12,100 nucleotides of DNA, from the NCBI RefSeq assembly GCF_034932145.1, contig NZ_JAYGHV010000170.1, forward strand, positions 1 through 12,100, read 5' to 3'. The notes beneath the pieces are model-generated. The model was not told where the DNA came from and ran no database searches. It was given only the letters and a program-made list of their open reading frames with translations. This DNA is from CCY15215 sp034932145. GTDB lineage: Bacteria; Cyanobacteriota; Cyanobacteriia; Cyanobacteriales; Spirulinaceae. Positions 1 to 6,955 of this stretch are shown here, piece by piece (the stretch's first letter is position 1; every line of letters starts with the position of its first letter). Both the position numbers and the translations under genes were made by a program.

Positions 1-140
1 TCTTTTTGGTCGGACATTTTATCTGGCGAGAATCACCAATTCTGCCTATCTAGGCACACTTGGGTGCATTGGCTTTTTCAGACTAGCACAATTTCAATTA
101 AACTGACTCCCTTGGGTCGGTTTTATTGGCGGGTCAAAAT

Positions 141-359
141 TCATCTCGCCGTTAAGCCTGTCGGCTCTAACGGGAGTCCTCTTTTGACATTTAAGATAGG
201 AACAATGCCAAAATCATTCCCCAATTGTTGCAAACTCCTTCTATATCCCCACATTCCGGGATTTCGTCGCCCGCAGTGAGGACAAGTTTTGACTTCGACA
301 GCGACAATTTTAGAACAGGAGGGACAGCTAACCGGACCACTGGTTTGACGTTTGAGCAT
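141..359 (-). pseudogene. Zinc-ribbon fragment, probable N-terminal remnant of a rhomboid-family protease
   Basis: The 72-residue frame opens with a zinc ribbon of two CxxC pairs (C12/C15 and C26/C29), then GRRNPGMWGY and a stretch like LGNDFGIVPI. From memory, this is how a group of cyanobacterial rhomboid-family intramembrane serine proteases begins, just before their first membrane helix. Here similarity stops after about residue 54, and 18 unrelated residues lead to a stop. I found no rhomboid membrane segments, GxSG serine motif or catalytic histidine in any leftward frame down to position 1. The simplest reading is a truncated gene: the cytosolic zinc ribbon survives and the protease is gone. 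It starts 34 bases after the glycosyltransferase stop on the same strand, with GAGAAG just before its ATG, so it may still be transcribed and translated. The alternative is a genuine stand-alone small zinc-ribbon protein. Confidence 0.55.
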
Positions 360-393
360 CCAAACTTCTCAATTCTGGAGGAATATTCGTATC

Positions 394-1299
394 TTAGCGC
401 GAGTTTGAGAGGGGTAGGATCGGCTGTTTTTTCTTACCTAAGCTACTTAAGCGCGATCGCCGTCGTTGGCTATGTTTGAGAATAATTTGCCCGTATCGCA
501 GCGATCGCCTTAATGACCAGCGAGGAAATTTTAGCCGCCATAAATGTTGAATATATTCGAGATATTGTTTAACGGTGACTTTACTTTCCCCTTCAGTACG
601 TTCTTGAAAAATGTAACCCACTTCTTGAATATACTCAATTTTGCCGCGACCGAGAACTTCTAGCAAAATTTTATAGCCCGTCGGGTTCATCTCGCGTCCT
701 TGAATGGCATCGCGACGCAGGAGAAAATAACCGCTTAAGGGATCGGAAACGCGACCTACTACTTGAGGAACCAGTATGAGTCCCAAGAGTTGAGCGCCCC
801 GAGAGAGAATGCGACGTGCTAAACTCCACTCACTCACACCACCTCCTGAGATATGACGACTGGCGACGGCAAGATCGGCTTTGCGTTCCATTTTCTCGTA
901 TAGTTGTAAAAGGGTTTCTGGCGGGTGTTGCAGGTCTGCATCAATGACTCCCAATATTTCACCCCGAGCCATTTGCCAGCCGCGTATCACTGCCGTTGAG
1001 AGTCCTTTTTCGTTTTGGCGGCACATCACTTTGAGTTGAGGGTAGGATTTCGCGACCTCTAAGGCGATTTCCCCAGTGCGATCGGGACTATTATCGTCAA
1101 CAATAATTAACTCGTATTGGTTGGGGATTTTGCGATCGAGTAAGTGAGTTAATTGTTTGACAATCTTTCTAATATTTTGGCTTTCTTTGTAGGTGGGAAT
1201 AATCAAGGAAAATTTTAATGGTTTCTCTTGCGCGAAGAGGAAGGTAGCACCCGGAATCAAGAATCGTCCACTGGGGACGGGTAGAAGAGACTGAGACAT
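394..1299 (-). CDS. Family 2 glycosyltransferase, polyprenol-phosphate mannosyltransferase (DPM1)-like
   Basis: This is a 301-residue GT2 (GT-A fold) enzyme of the kind that transfers a sugar, usually mannose or glucose, from a nucleotide sugar to a polyprenyl phosphate at the inner face of the membrane. The nucleotide-binding start SLIIPTYKES is at 31-40, the first acidic motif IVDDNSPD at 66-73, the metal-binding D120-A-D122 is followed by LQHPPE, and the family signatures SDPLSGYFLLRR (185-196) and FQERTEGESKV (231-241) are intact. The last 45 residues are very basic. No C-terminal GtrA or other membrane domain is present, so membrane contact would be peripheral. The frame is open to an ATG at 1398, but residues before Met-34 of that longer form look non-conserved, so the start at 1299 is preferred. 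The ribosome site there is weak (AAAAGA). It lies 131 bases downstream of the kinase stop on the same strand. The sugar and acceptor cannot be read from sequence. Confidence 0.85.
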   Translation of the reverse strand: MSQSLLPVPSGRFLIPGATFLFAQEKPLKFSLIIPTYKESQNIRKIVKQLTHLLDRKIPNQYELIIVDDNSPDRTGEIALEVAKSYPQLKVMCRQNEKGLSTAVIRGWQMARGEILGVIDADLQHPPETLLQLYEKMERKADLAVASRHISGGGVSEWSLARRILSRGAQLLGLILVPQVVGRVSDPLSGYFLLRRDAIQGREMNPTGYKILLEVLGRGKIEYIQEVGYIFQERTEGESKVTVKQYLEYIQHLWRLKFPRWSLRRSLRYGQIILKHSQRRRSRLSSLGKKKQPILPLSNSR

Positions 1300-1430
1300 T
1301 CTTTTGAATGGTATTTTGTTATGGCTGCGATCGTTGCCCCTCAGAATACCACAAGCACCCTGAGAAAATTCTGTAACTGTCTCAGGAGGCCAACGCAAAT
1401 TGCAAGGAAATGCTCAAAATCTAAAATATA

Positions 1431-2891
1431 TTAGAGGACTTTAATTTTTGCGATCGCCCAATCATCTTGGGATTCATCCCATACTAAAGAAAAACGAAGT
1501 GTTTGAGGGGTAAAATTACCTTTTTTCATCTGATAATCGTAACTAATATTAACTTCTGAAGCATCGGATCGAGAATCCACAAGATTTACATTTTTGATAG
1601 CAACGCGATCGACGCTATCCCACCAGTTGTAATAATTAACATATCCATCGGGATGAAGTCTGGGATCATTTTTAATACTTGATGGCAGCATTTGCCAAGC
1701 TGACTCATATTGTTCTGAATTGATATAAGAATAATATCGTGTTACTGTTTCTCTTGGATCGGGGCGATCTCTAAAATTGCTATTATTTTGAAGATTGTTG
1801 GATTGAGAAGATTGAGGATTTTGCTGAGAATTTCCTGATTTAGAATCCTTGCTTTGTTCGGATTCAACAGCAGAAGGACGAGTTAAAATCAATCCTGCAA
1901 TGATACCAAAACAAGCCAACCCTCCGATAATTAAACTGCTGATAATTGTGTTATTATTACTTTGTTTCGGTGCAGAAGTTGGCGCAACTGCAATGGTTGC
2001 AGAAGGTATTTGTATGGGAGGAACTTGAACGGGAGGAACGAATGCTACAGTGGGAGAACTGGAAACATTTTCAGACTGTAGTGCAGCCAACATTTCTCTG
2101 GCTGTAGAAAAGCGATCGCGAGCATGAGATTTCACGGTTTTATCTAAAATATCCCCCAAACTCGGACTGATATTTAAAGCCAATTCTCGCCAAACAATTT
2201 CTCCCGTTAAGGGATCGGTTGTCAATGCTTGGGGAACTTTTCCGGTTAATAAATAAATTGCTGTCAGTCCCAAACTATATAAATCGCTAGAAAAAACAGG
2301 CCTACCAATACTCTGTTCTGAAGGCATAAAACCGGGGGTACCAATAACAATAGAACTGGTGGGAGTTCCTGATGAAGTCATCACTGTTCCCATTGTTTCT
2401 CGCACTGCCCCAAAATCAATCAAAACAGGCTTATTATCAGAACTGCGGAGAATAATATTATCGGGTTTAATATCGCGGTGTATGATGCGTTTATCGTGGA
2501 TATAAGCCAACGTAGGTAATAAATTAATCAATAAATCTCGAATGCGGCTTTCACTAAAAATTCCCTGTTGTTGTAATTGTTGATTCAGTGTTTTCCCTTC
2601 AATATATTCTTGTACTAAATAAAACTCTCCTCCCGATTCAAAATAGGCATAAAGCGAGGGAATTTGCGGTTGTCCTTCTCCTAATTCTTCCAAAATTGCG
2701 GCTTCTCGTTGAAAACGTTCTTGTATAATTTGGTAAGTTTTCGGGTCATTATTTGTGGGTTTGAGCAATTTGACAACACAATAACGTCCCGAGGGCATTT
2801 GTGTATCTTCTGCCAAAAAAGTCTCCCCAAATCCTCCTTTACTGATAATTCTGAGGATATTATAGCGATCGTTTAAGAGTGCTGATGTCAT
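1431..2891 (-). CDS. Membrane-anchored Ser/Thr protein kinase with C-terminal extracytoplasmic domain
   Basis: This is a Hanks-type (PASTA-less) bacterial Ser/Thr kinase of 486 residues. The kinase domain spans about 10-270: glycine loop KGGFGETF (18-25), ATP-anchoring K41 in VVKLL, catalytic loop HRDIKPDN (138-145), DFG at 159-161, and GTPGFMPSEQ at 184-193 in the place of the APE motif, a variant usual in cyanobacterial kinases. All catalytic residues are present, so it should be active. A proline-rich linker (280-310) leads to one membrane helix at about 315-337. A Gln/Asn/Ser-rich low-complexity segment follows (343-376), then a compact C-terminal domain (378-486) that looks NTF2-like, with YYSYINSEQYESAW and a closing WAIAKIKVL strand. 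The kinase would face the cytoplasm and the C-terminal domain the periplasm, as a possible sensor. It is divergent from an FHA-domain ABC transporter, a plausible substrate or partner. No SpkA-G identity is claimed. Confidence 0.93.
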   Translation of the reverse strand: MTSALLNDRYNILRIISKGGFGETFLAEDTQMPSGRYCVVKLLKPTNNDPKTYQIIQERFQREAAILEELGEGQPQIPSLYAYFESGGEFYLVQEYIEGKTLNQQLQQQGIFSESRIRDLLINLLPTLAYIHDKRIIHRDIKPDNIILRSSDNKPVLIDFGAVRETMGTVMTSSGTPTSSIVIGTPGFMPSEQSIGRPVFSSDLYSLGLTAIYLLTGKVPQALTTDPLTGEIVWRELALNISPSLGDILDKTVKSHARDRFSTAREMLAALQSENVSSSPTVAFVPPVQVPPIQIPSATIAVAPTSAPKQSNNNTIISSLIIGGLACFGIIAGLILTRPSAVESEQSKDSKSGNSQQNPQSSQSNNLQNNSNFRDRPDPRETVTRYYSYINSEQYESAWQMLPSSIKNDPRLHPDGYVNYYNWWDSVDRVAIKNVNLVDSRSDASEVNISYDYQMKKGNFTPQTLRFSLVWDESQDDWAIAKIKVL

Positions 2892-2998
2892 GGTGATTCT
2901 CTCAATAAAATTTTCTCTAGAATTTCATTAGTAATTTGCCAGGGTTGACAAAATTGTACGATACTATCCGGAGAAATTTCAATATTCTTAAGTTTCAT
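2888..2998 (-). pseudogene. 36-codon ORF resembling the N-terminus of an MNT-family nucleotidyltransferase antitoxin
   Basis: A short leftward frame begins at ATG 2998 and stops at 2888, so its TGA overlaps the kinase ATG as ATGA, the arrangement of translational coupling. GGGAG lies at 3011-3015 on the minus strand, 12 bases before the ATG, which is far but acceptable. The peptide starts MKLKNIEISPDSIVQFCQPW and continues QIT. From memory this matches the opening of cyanobacterial minimal nucleotidyltransferases (the MNT half of HEPN-MNT toxin-antitoxin pairs), where FCxRWxI precedes the ALFGS active-site segment. Here the ALFGS, the GSx10DxD catalytic motif and everything after are missing. 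It therefore cannot be a functional nucleotidyltransferase. It is either a truncated relic now serving as the kinase leader, or a chance resemblance. No HEPN partner is visible nearby. Confidence 0.45.
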
Positions 2999-3089
2999 TT
3001 TGTATCATTTCTCCCTTAAAGTGTGAAGTCGCGATCGCAATTTCGTTCCTATCCTCTAAAATAGTGACCAAATCCAGCAAACATAAACT

Positions 3090-5510
3090 ATGTCTTCTGT
3101 AAAAAGTCCTCATCGCACGGTTGTTGGCGATCGCCCTCAAATCATTCTCAATAATCAAGGTCAGGTTTTACCTCCCCTACAACTTACCGCAGACCGACAT
3201 ATTTTAGGTCGCGATCCCAACCGTGCGGATCTGATAGTACCTGGAGATTGGGTCGTTCTTTCGAGCTGCCATGCTATTTTAGAACGAAGAGAACAGAACT
3301 ATTTCATTTATGATGGGGATGGAATCAATCCCAGTAAAAACGGCTTATTTATCAATCATACTCGCATTACTCACACCCAAGGTTATTGTTTGCAGGATGG
3401 GGATGAATTGAAAATCGGACAAAATACGACTAATTTTATTACTTTAACCTACTATAGTTCCAGTTTCCAACCCAGCACGGCTAAGTCCCTCCAAAAATCG
3501 ATTTCCCTGAACAAAAATCTCACAACTATCGGACGAGAATCGGGGATTGATTTAACCCTTGATTCTCCTATTGTTTCCCGTCGTCATGCCGTTGTAACAA
3601 TCGATAAAAGCGGACAATATATCATTAAAGATTATAGTACCAATGGTACTTTTGTTAACGGTCAAAGGGTTAATGGCGCTCTCGTTCTTCCTCCAGGTGC
3701 AAGCATTCGCATCGGTCCCTATTTATTACTGTTACAAGGGGATCGACTGGTTATTGGAGATAAGGGCGATCGCATTCGTTTAGATGCTTATCAATTGGTG
3801 CGAGAAGTTGAGGATAAAGGAGGGAAGAAAAAGATACTCCTCGATGATATTTCCCTTCCTATCGAACCGGGACAATTAGTAGCTTTGGTGGGGGGAAGTG
3901 GTGCGGGGAAATCAACATTAATGCGAACGTTATTGGGTGTCGATCCGACAACAACAGGAGAAGTCTTTTTAAATGGAGAAAGTTTACGGACTAATTTTAA
4001 TATCTATCGTACCCAAATTGGTTACGTGCCTCAAGATGATATCGTTCATCGCGATTTAACGGTGGAGGAAGTATTAACTTATGCCGCAAAATTGCGCTTA
4101 CCTCCCGATACTAATATTGAAGAGGCGATCGCGAAAACCCTGGAAGAAATTAAAATGTCTCACCATCGCCAAACATTAGTGGGAAAATTGAGCGGAGGAC
4201 AGCGAAAACGGATTAGTATTGGGGTCGAATTATTGGCAGATCCAAAGCTATTTTTCCTCGATGAACCTACATCGGGACTCGATCCAGGGTTGGATAAAAA
4301 GATGATGGAATTGCTGCGAGATTTAGCCGATCGCGGACGCACAATTATTTTAGTCACCCATGCAACCAGTAATATTAATTTATGCGATCGCATTGTTTTT
4401 CTGGGACTGGGAACCCAACGCAGAGGAGGAAAACTTTGTTATTTTGGAACCCCTCAAGAGATTCTTAAATTTTTCCAAGACAATTGTTTTTCTGAGATTA
4501 AAGATTTATCCGATATTTATAATCACTTAATAGAAGAAGACCATGTAGATCGCGCTAAATACCAATTTAAAAACTCGGATTTTTATACTCAATACATTAC
4601 CGATCGCTTAAGTATCGAGAGTCATGCTAATCTCGAAAAACCACCGAAACAAAACAAACAATCCTCCCTACAACAACTCATTCTCTTCTCTCGTCGTTAT
4701 TTCCAATTATTAATTCGCGATCGCGTTAACTTAGGATTAGCACTTCTCACTGCACCGATCGGGATTATTTTAATTACCCTTGCATTAGGAGAGAAAAACC
4801 CACTTATTTTAGGTGCAGAAGACGATCCTACCCTTGCACCTTTAGCATTGCGTGTCTTATTTGTCTTTACCTGTGCAGCGATTTGGGTAGGATTATCGAG
4901 TAGTTTACAAGAAATTGTCAAAGAAACAGCAATCTATATGCGAGAACGTTTGGTAAATTTGCGTTTATTCTCCTATTTAGGCTCAAAATTAGGAGTTTTG
5001 GGAGGATTGGCACTTTCTCAGACTTTACTCATGGCGATCGCAATTTTAGTCTGTTTTCAATCTCCCGAACCCGAGTTAATTCCTTGGAGTTTGGGGATAG
5101 GAATTACAACATTTCTAACTCTTTTAACCTGCACGAATTTAGGATTAATGATTTCTGCTTTGGTTAAAAATAGCGCTCAAGCAAACAGCGCATTACCGTT
5201 GCTATTACTCCCACAAATTATCTTTTCTGGGGTATTATTTAAAATGGAAGGCATCGGTCAGTATATTTCATGGTTTATGTTGAGTCGCTGGTCTGTGGGG
5301 GCTTATGGTGCTTTAGTAAATGTTAATGCTATGATCCCCGAACCAACTCAATTACCCGATGGAAGTACGGTTTCGCAGCCTTTTGAAGCAACTAGCGTTT
5401 ACGATCCAACTTGGGAAAATTTGGCTTTAAATTGGGGCATCTTGTTCCTTCATGCTGCTATTTATTTTGGGGTGACTTGGTGGACGCAGAAAAGTAAAGA
5501 TGTGTTGTAA
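3090..5510 (+). CDS. ABCG-type half-transporter with two N-terminal FHA domains
   Basis: This is an 806-residue fusion of regulation, ATPase and permease. FHA-1 (about 36-95) has GR (40-41), SSCH (58-61) and SKNGLFIN (82-89). FHA-2 (about 145-195) has IGRE (147-150), SRRH (163-166) and STNGTFVNG (183-191). Both keep the Arg/Ser/Asn residues that bind phosphothreonine. The ATPase (about 235-460) has Walker A GGSGAGKST (268-276), Q-loop Q315, signature LSGGQ (367-371), Walker B LFFLDE (387-392) and switch H424, all intact. The ABC2-type membrane domain (about 530-800) has roughly six helices (near 547-567, 583-603, 631-656, 665-690, 701-716 and 779-797). ATPase-before-permease order marks the ABCG/WHITE class, usually dimeric exporters. 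Two FHA domains recall mycobacterial Rv1747. The divergent Ser/Thr kinase fits control by phosphorylation. Cargo is unknown; lipid-linked or glycolipid material would be a guess. No clear Shine-Dalgarno precedes the ATG, which is common in cyanobacteria. Confidence 0.93.
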   Translation: MSSVKSPHRTVVGDRPQIILNNQGQVLPPLQLTADRHILGRDPNRADLIVPGDWVVLSSCHAILERREQNYFIYDGDGINPSKNGLFINHTRITHTQGYCLQDGDELKIGQNTTNFITLTYYSSSFQPSTAKSLQKSISLNKNLTTIGRESGIDLTLDSPIVSRRHAVVTIDKSGQYIIKDYSTNGTFVNGQRVNGALVLPPGASIRIGPYLLLLQGDRLVIGDKGDRIRLDAYQLVREVEDKGGKKKILLDDISLPIEPGQLVALVGGSGAGKSTLMRTLLGVDPTTTGEVFLNGESLRTNFNIYRTQIGYVPQDDIVHRDLTVEEVLTYAAKLRLPPDTNIEEAIAKTLEEIKMSHHRQTLVGKLSGGQRKRISIGVELLADPKLFFLDEPTSGLDPGLDKKMMELLRDLADRGRTIILVTHATSNINLCDRIVFLGLGTQRRGGKLCYFGTPQEILKFFQDNCFSEIKDLSDIYNHLIEEDHVDRAKYQFKNSDFYTQYITDRLSIESHANLEKPPKQNKQSSLQQLILFSRRYFQLLIRDRVNLGLALLTAPIGIILITLALGEKNPLILGAEDDPTLAPLALRVLFVFTCAAIWVGLSSSLQEIVKETAIYMRERLVNLRLFSYLGSKLGVLGGLALSQTLLMAIAILVCFQSPEPELIPWSLGIGITTFLTLLTCTNLGLMISALVKNSAQANSALPLLLLPQIIFSGVLFKMEGIGQYISWFMLSRWSVGAYGALVNVNAMIPEPTQLPDGSTVSQPFEATSVYDPTWENLALNWGILFLHAAIYFGVTWWTQKSKDVL

Positions 5511-5676
5511 TTTGGCGATCGCGAGGATCGCAAGTCACAAAAGCATCAGAATAATAATAAAACTCGTCGGTATAATTGACTTTAACGTTTCCAGCAATGT
5601 TAATATTAGTTGTTGACTCAAGAGAAATGATAATATTGAATGAGGAGTCGATTTTCAATGGAGATAATAACAAATT

Positions 5677-6474
5677 ATGCAGGCTCTAGATTCTAAAACA
5701 CCAATTCAATTACCAGATCATACACAACTACCTTGTGAAGACGGGACATTTGTGAAAAACTTCCAAGAACATCCCCAAAGTATCCTTTTAACCGAATCAA
5801 TTTGGGGGAAACTACAAGAAATTCACCCCGATCGCCAATTTTGTATCGGTCAAGATAGTGGCATTTACTGGCGTATCACTGAGCCACCCCAAAAGGGAGC
5901 AGAAGCACCAGATTGGTTTTATGTACCCAATGTATCCCCAACTTTAGAGGGGAAAATAAGACGCTCTTATGTCTTATGGCAAGAGTTAGTTGCTCCTTTA
6001 ATCGCGATCGAATTCGTATCGGGGAATGGTGCGGAAGAAAGAGATAAAACCCCTTATCAAGGTAAATTTTGGGTGTATGAAAAAGCAATCCGCATTCCTT
6101 TCTATGGAATTTATGAGGAAAAGAAGGCTTCCCTAGAAATGTATCACTTAATTGCAGGAAAATATCAGTTAATGTTTCCCAATGAGCGGGGACATTATGT
6201 GATTGAGGGGATGGGTGTTGAGTTAGGAATTTGGCAGGGAATTTACAAAAATATGGATTTACCTTGGCTACGATGGTGGGATTTTCAAGGCAATCTTATC
6301 TTAACGGGAGAGGAACGTGCTGATGGAGAAAAACGGCGTGCTGATGGGGAAAAACAGCGTGCTGATGAGGAAAAACTACGTGCTGATGAGGAAAAACTAC
6401 GTGCTGATGGGGAAAAACTACGTGCTGAACGATTAGCCGCAAAACTGCGAGAATTGGGTGTAGAACTGGAATGA
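5677..6474 (+). CDS. Uma2-family (DUF820) putative restriction-like endonuclease
   Basis: This 265-residue protein belongs to the Uma2/DUF820 family, which is greatly expanded in cyanobacteria and predicted to carry a PD-(D/E)xK nuclease fold. Visible core elements are APDWFYVPN with D79 (77-85), APLIAIEFVSGNG with E112 (106-118), and DKTPYQGKFWVYEKAIRIPFYGIYE (about 123-147), the region that normally holds the lysine and the following helix. The part after 147, LEMYHLIAGKYQ and beyond, matches the usual C-terminal half of the family. From about residue 211 it continues as a charged helix made of heptads of the type RADxEKx, built from a 21-bp tandem repeat. A GGAG at 5660-5663 sits 13 bases before the ATG. 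It begins 166 bases after the transporter stop, so independent transcription is possible. The biological role of the family is unsettled. The assignment is firm for the family and weak for activity. Confidence 0.88.
   Translation: MQALDSKTPIQLPDHTQLPCEDGTFVKNFQEHPQSILLTESIWGKLQEIHPDRQFCIGQDSGIYWRITEPPQKGAEAPDWFYVPNVSPTLEGKIRRSYVLWQELVAPLIAIEFVSGNGAEERDKTPYQGKFWVYEKAIRIPFYGIYEEKKASLEMYHLIAGKYQLMFPNERGHYVIEGMGVELGIWQGIYKNMDLPWLRWWDFQGNLILTGEERADGEKRRADGEKQRADEEKLRADEEKLRADGEKLRAERLAAKLRELGVELE
6316..6429 (+). repeat. In-frame 21-bp tandem repeat, five copies plus a partial sixth
   Basis: Five consecutive 21-base units begin CGTGCTGATGRGGAAAAAC (starts at 6316, 6337, 6358, 6379 and 6400), and a sixth breaks off after CGTGCTGAAC. 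Each encodes seven residues of the type RADxEKx, so every unit adds exactly one coiled-coil heptad to the Uma2 protein. Copies differ at only a few bases, which points to recent slippage or unequal exchange. Copy number is expected to vary between strains. Confidence 0.95.
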
Positions 6475-6495
6475 ATCACTTAAATAAGGCTTACC

Positions 6496-6538
6496 CAGTT
6501 AGGGAGTGAGATGCTCCCTAGCTGCGATCGCCATTTTT
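6496..6538. terminator. Bidirectional hairpin between convergent Uma2 and ferredoxin genes
   Basis: An 11-bp stem with one G-T wobble pairs 6496-6506 with 6514-6524 around a 7-base loop (TGAGATG); the core is TTAGGGAG against CTCCCTA. On the plus strand it is followed after nine bases by five Ts (6534-6538), which overlap the ferredoxin stop codon. The position between two convergent stops fits a shared terminator. The T-run is short and somewhat displaced, so efficiency is uncertain, especially leftwards, where no T-run follows. Confidence 0.6.
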
Positions 6539-6761
6539 AGGGGGTTTTTTGTAAATCTGGGCGTTCTTCCGGCACGATCGCCCCTTCTACTGGACAAACC
6601 TGCAAACAGATACCACAATCGATGCAAATTTCAAAATCAATCCAAAACCAATCCATCCCTTTCCCATTCTTACCGGGACCGGGATGAATGCAGGCAACGG
6701 GACAAGCTGTGGCGCAATCCGCTACGCCTTCACAAGTTTCTGTAACAATAGTGTGGGACAT
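6537..6761 (-). CDS. Bacterial-type two-cluster ferredoxin
   Basis: A 74-residue soluble electron carrier with eight cysteines in two groups. The second, C46-x2-C49-x2-C52-x3-C56-P, is a classical [4Fe-4S] motif. The first, C10-x5-C16-x3-C20-P with C24 three residues further, has the stretched spacing seen in ferredoxins of the [3Fe-4S]/[4Fe-4S] type, so the identity of that cluster is open. The DFEICIDCGICLQVCPVEGAI core and the C-terminal PEERPDLQKTP are characteristic of a conserved cyanobacterial small ferredoxin distinct from photosynthetic [2Fe-2S] PetF. I believe Synechocystis Fed8 (Ssr3184) is the counterpart, but this is from memory. The gene stands alone, convergent with the Uma2 gene and divergent from the aldolase gene, with 194 bases between the two starts. 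The redox partner is unknown. Confidence 0.92.
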   Translation of the reverse strand: MSHTIVTETCEGVADCATACPVACIHPGPGKNGKGMDWFWIDFEICIDCGICLQVCPVEGAIVPEERPDLQKTP

Positions 6762-6851
6762 TTTAAACTTTTTCTAAAAACCAATCATTAACAATTGTAA
6801 AGGCGATCGCCTCCCCAAATTTCCTCCGCAAGCAGGAAACGTAAAAACAAT

Positions 6852-6881
6852 TTAACAAAAAGCTAAGAATTATCTTAAGAT
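6852..6881 (+). promoter_or_regulatory. Candidate sigma-70-type promoter of the aldolase gene
   Basis: TTAACA (6852-6857) and TAAGAT (6876-6881) are separated by 18 bases and lie about 75 bases before the aldolase ATG. Each differs from the consensus at one or two positions. The match is by eye only; the whole 6762-6955 interval is AT-rich and could offer other sites. A HIP1 octamer sits at 6803-6810 between this site and the divergent ferredoxin gene. Confidence 0.35.
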
Positions 6882-6955
6882 TAGGGCAGTAAAGAAAATT
6901 TTTTGGTAGTAGACACCAAATTTAGACACTCAAACAAAAATTAGGAGGATATTTT

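Noticed and set aside
1..17. Leftward ATG reading MSDQK at the window edge
   Set aside because: Only five residues are visible and no clear ribosome site precedes it, so a gene start cannot be supported. Nothing recognisable was found in 1-140.
1300..1398. N-terminal extension of the glycosyltransferase from ATG 1398
   Set aside because: The 33 extra residues look like translated intergenic DNA, and homologs I recall begin close to the RFLIPG segment, which follows the ATG at 1299.
5515..5531. GCGATC/GATCGC hairpin just after the transporter stop
   Set aside because: It is formed mainly by a HIP1 octamer and a partial copy, the stem is only 6 bp, and no T-run follows, so it is not called a terminator.
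5458..5673. Minus-strand 71-codon frame in the gap before the Uma2 gene
   Set aside because: It overlaps the end of the transporter gene antisense, has no recognisable motif, and its composition is that of AT-rich intergenic DNA. A decayed gene cannot be excluded.
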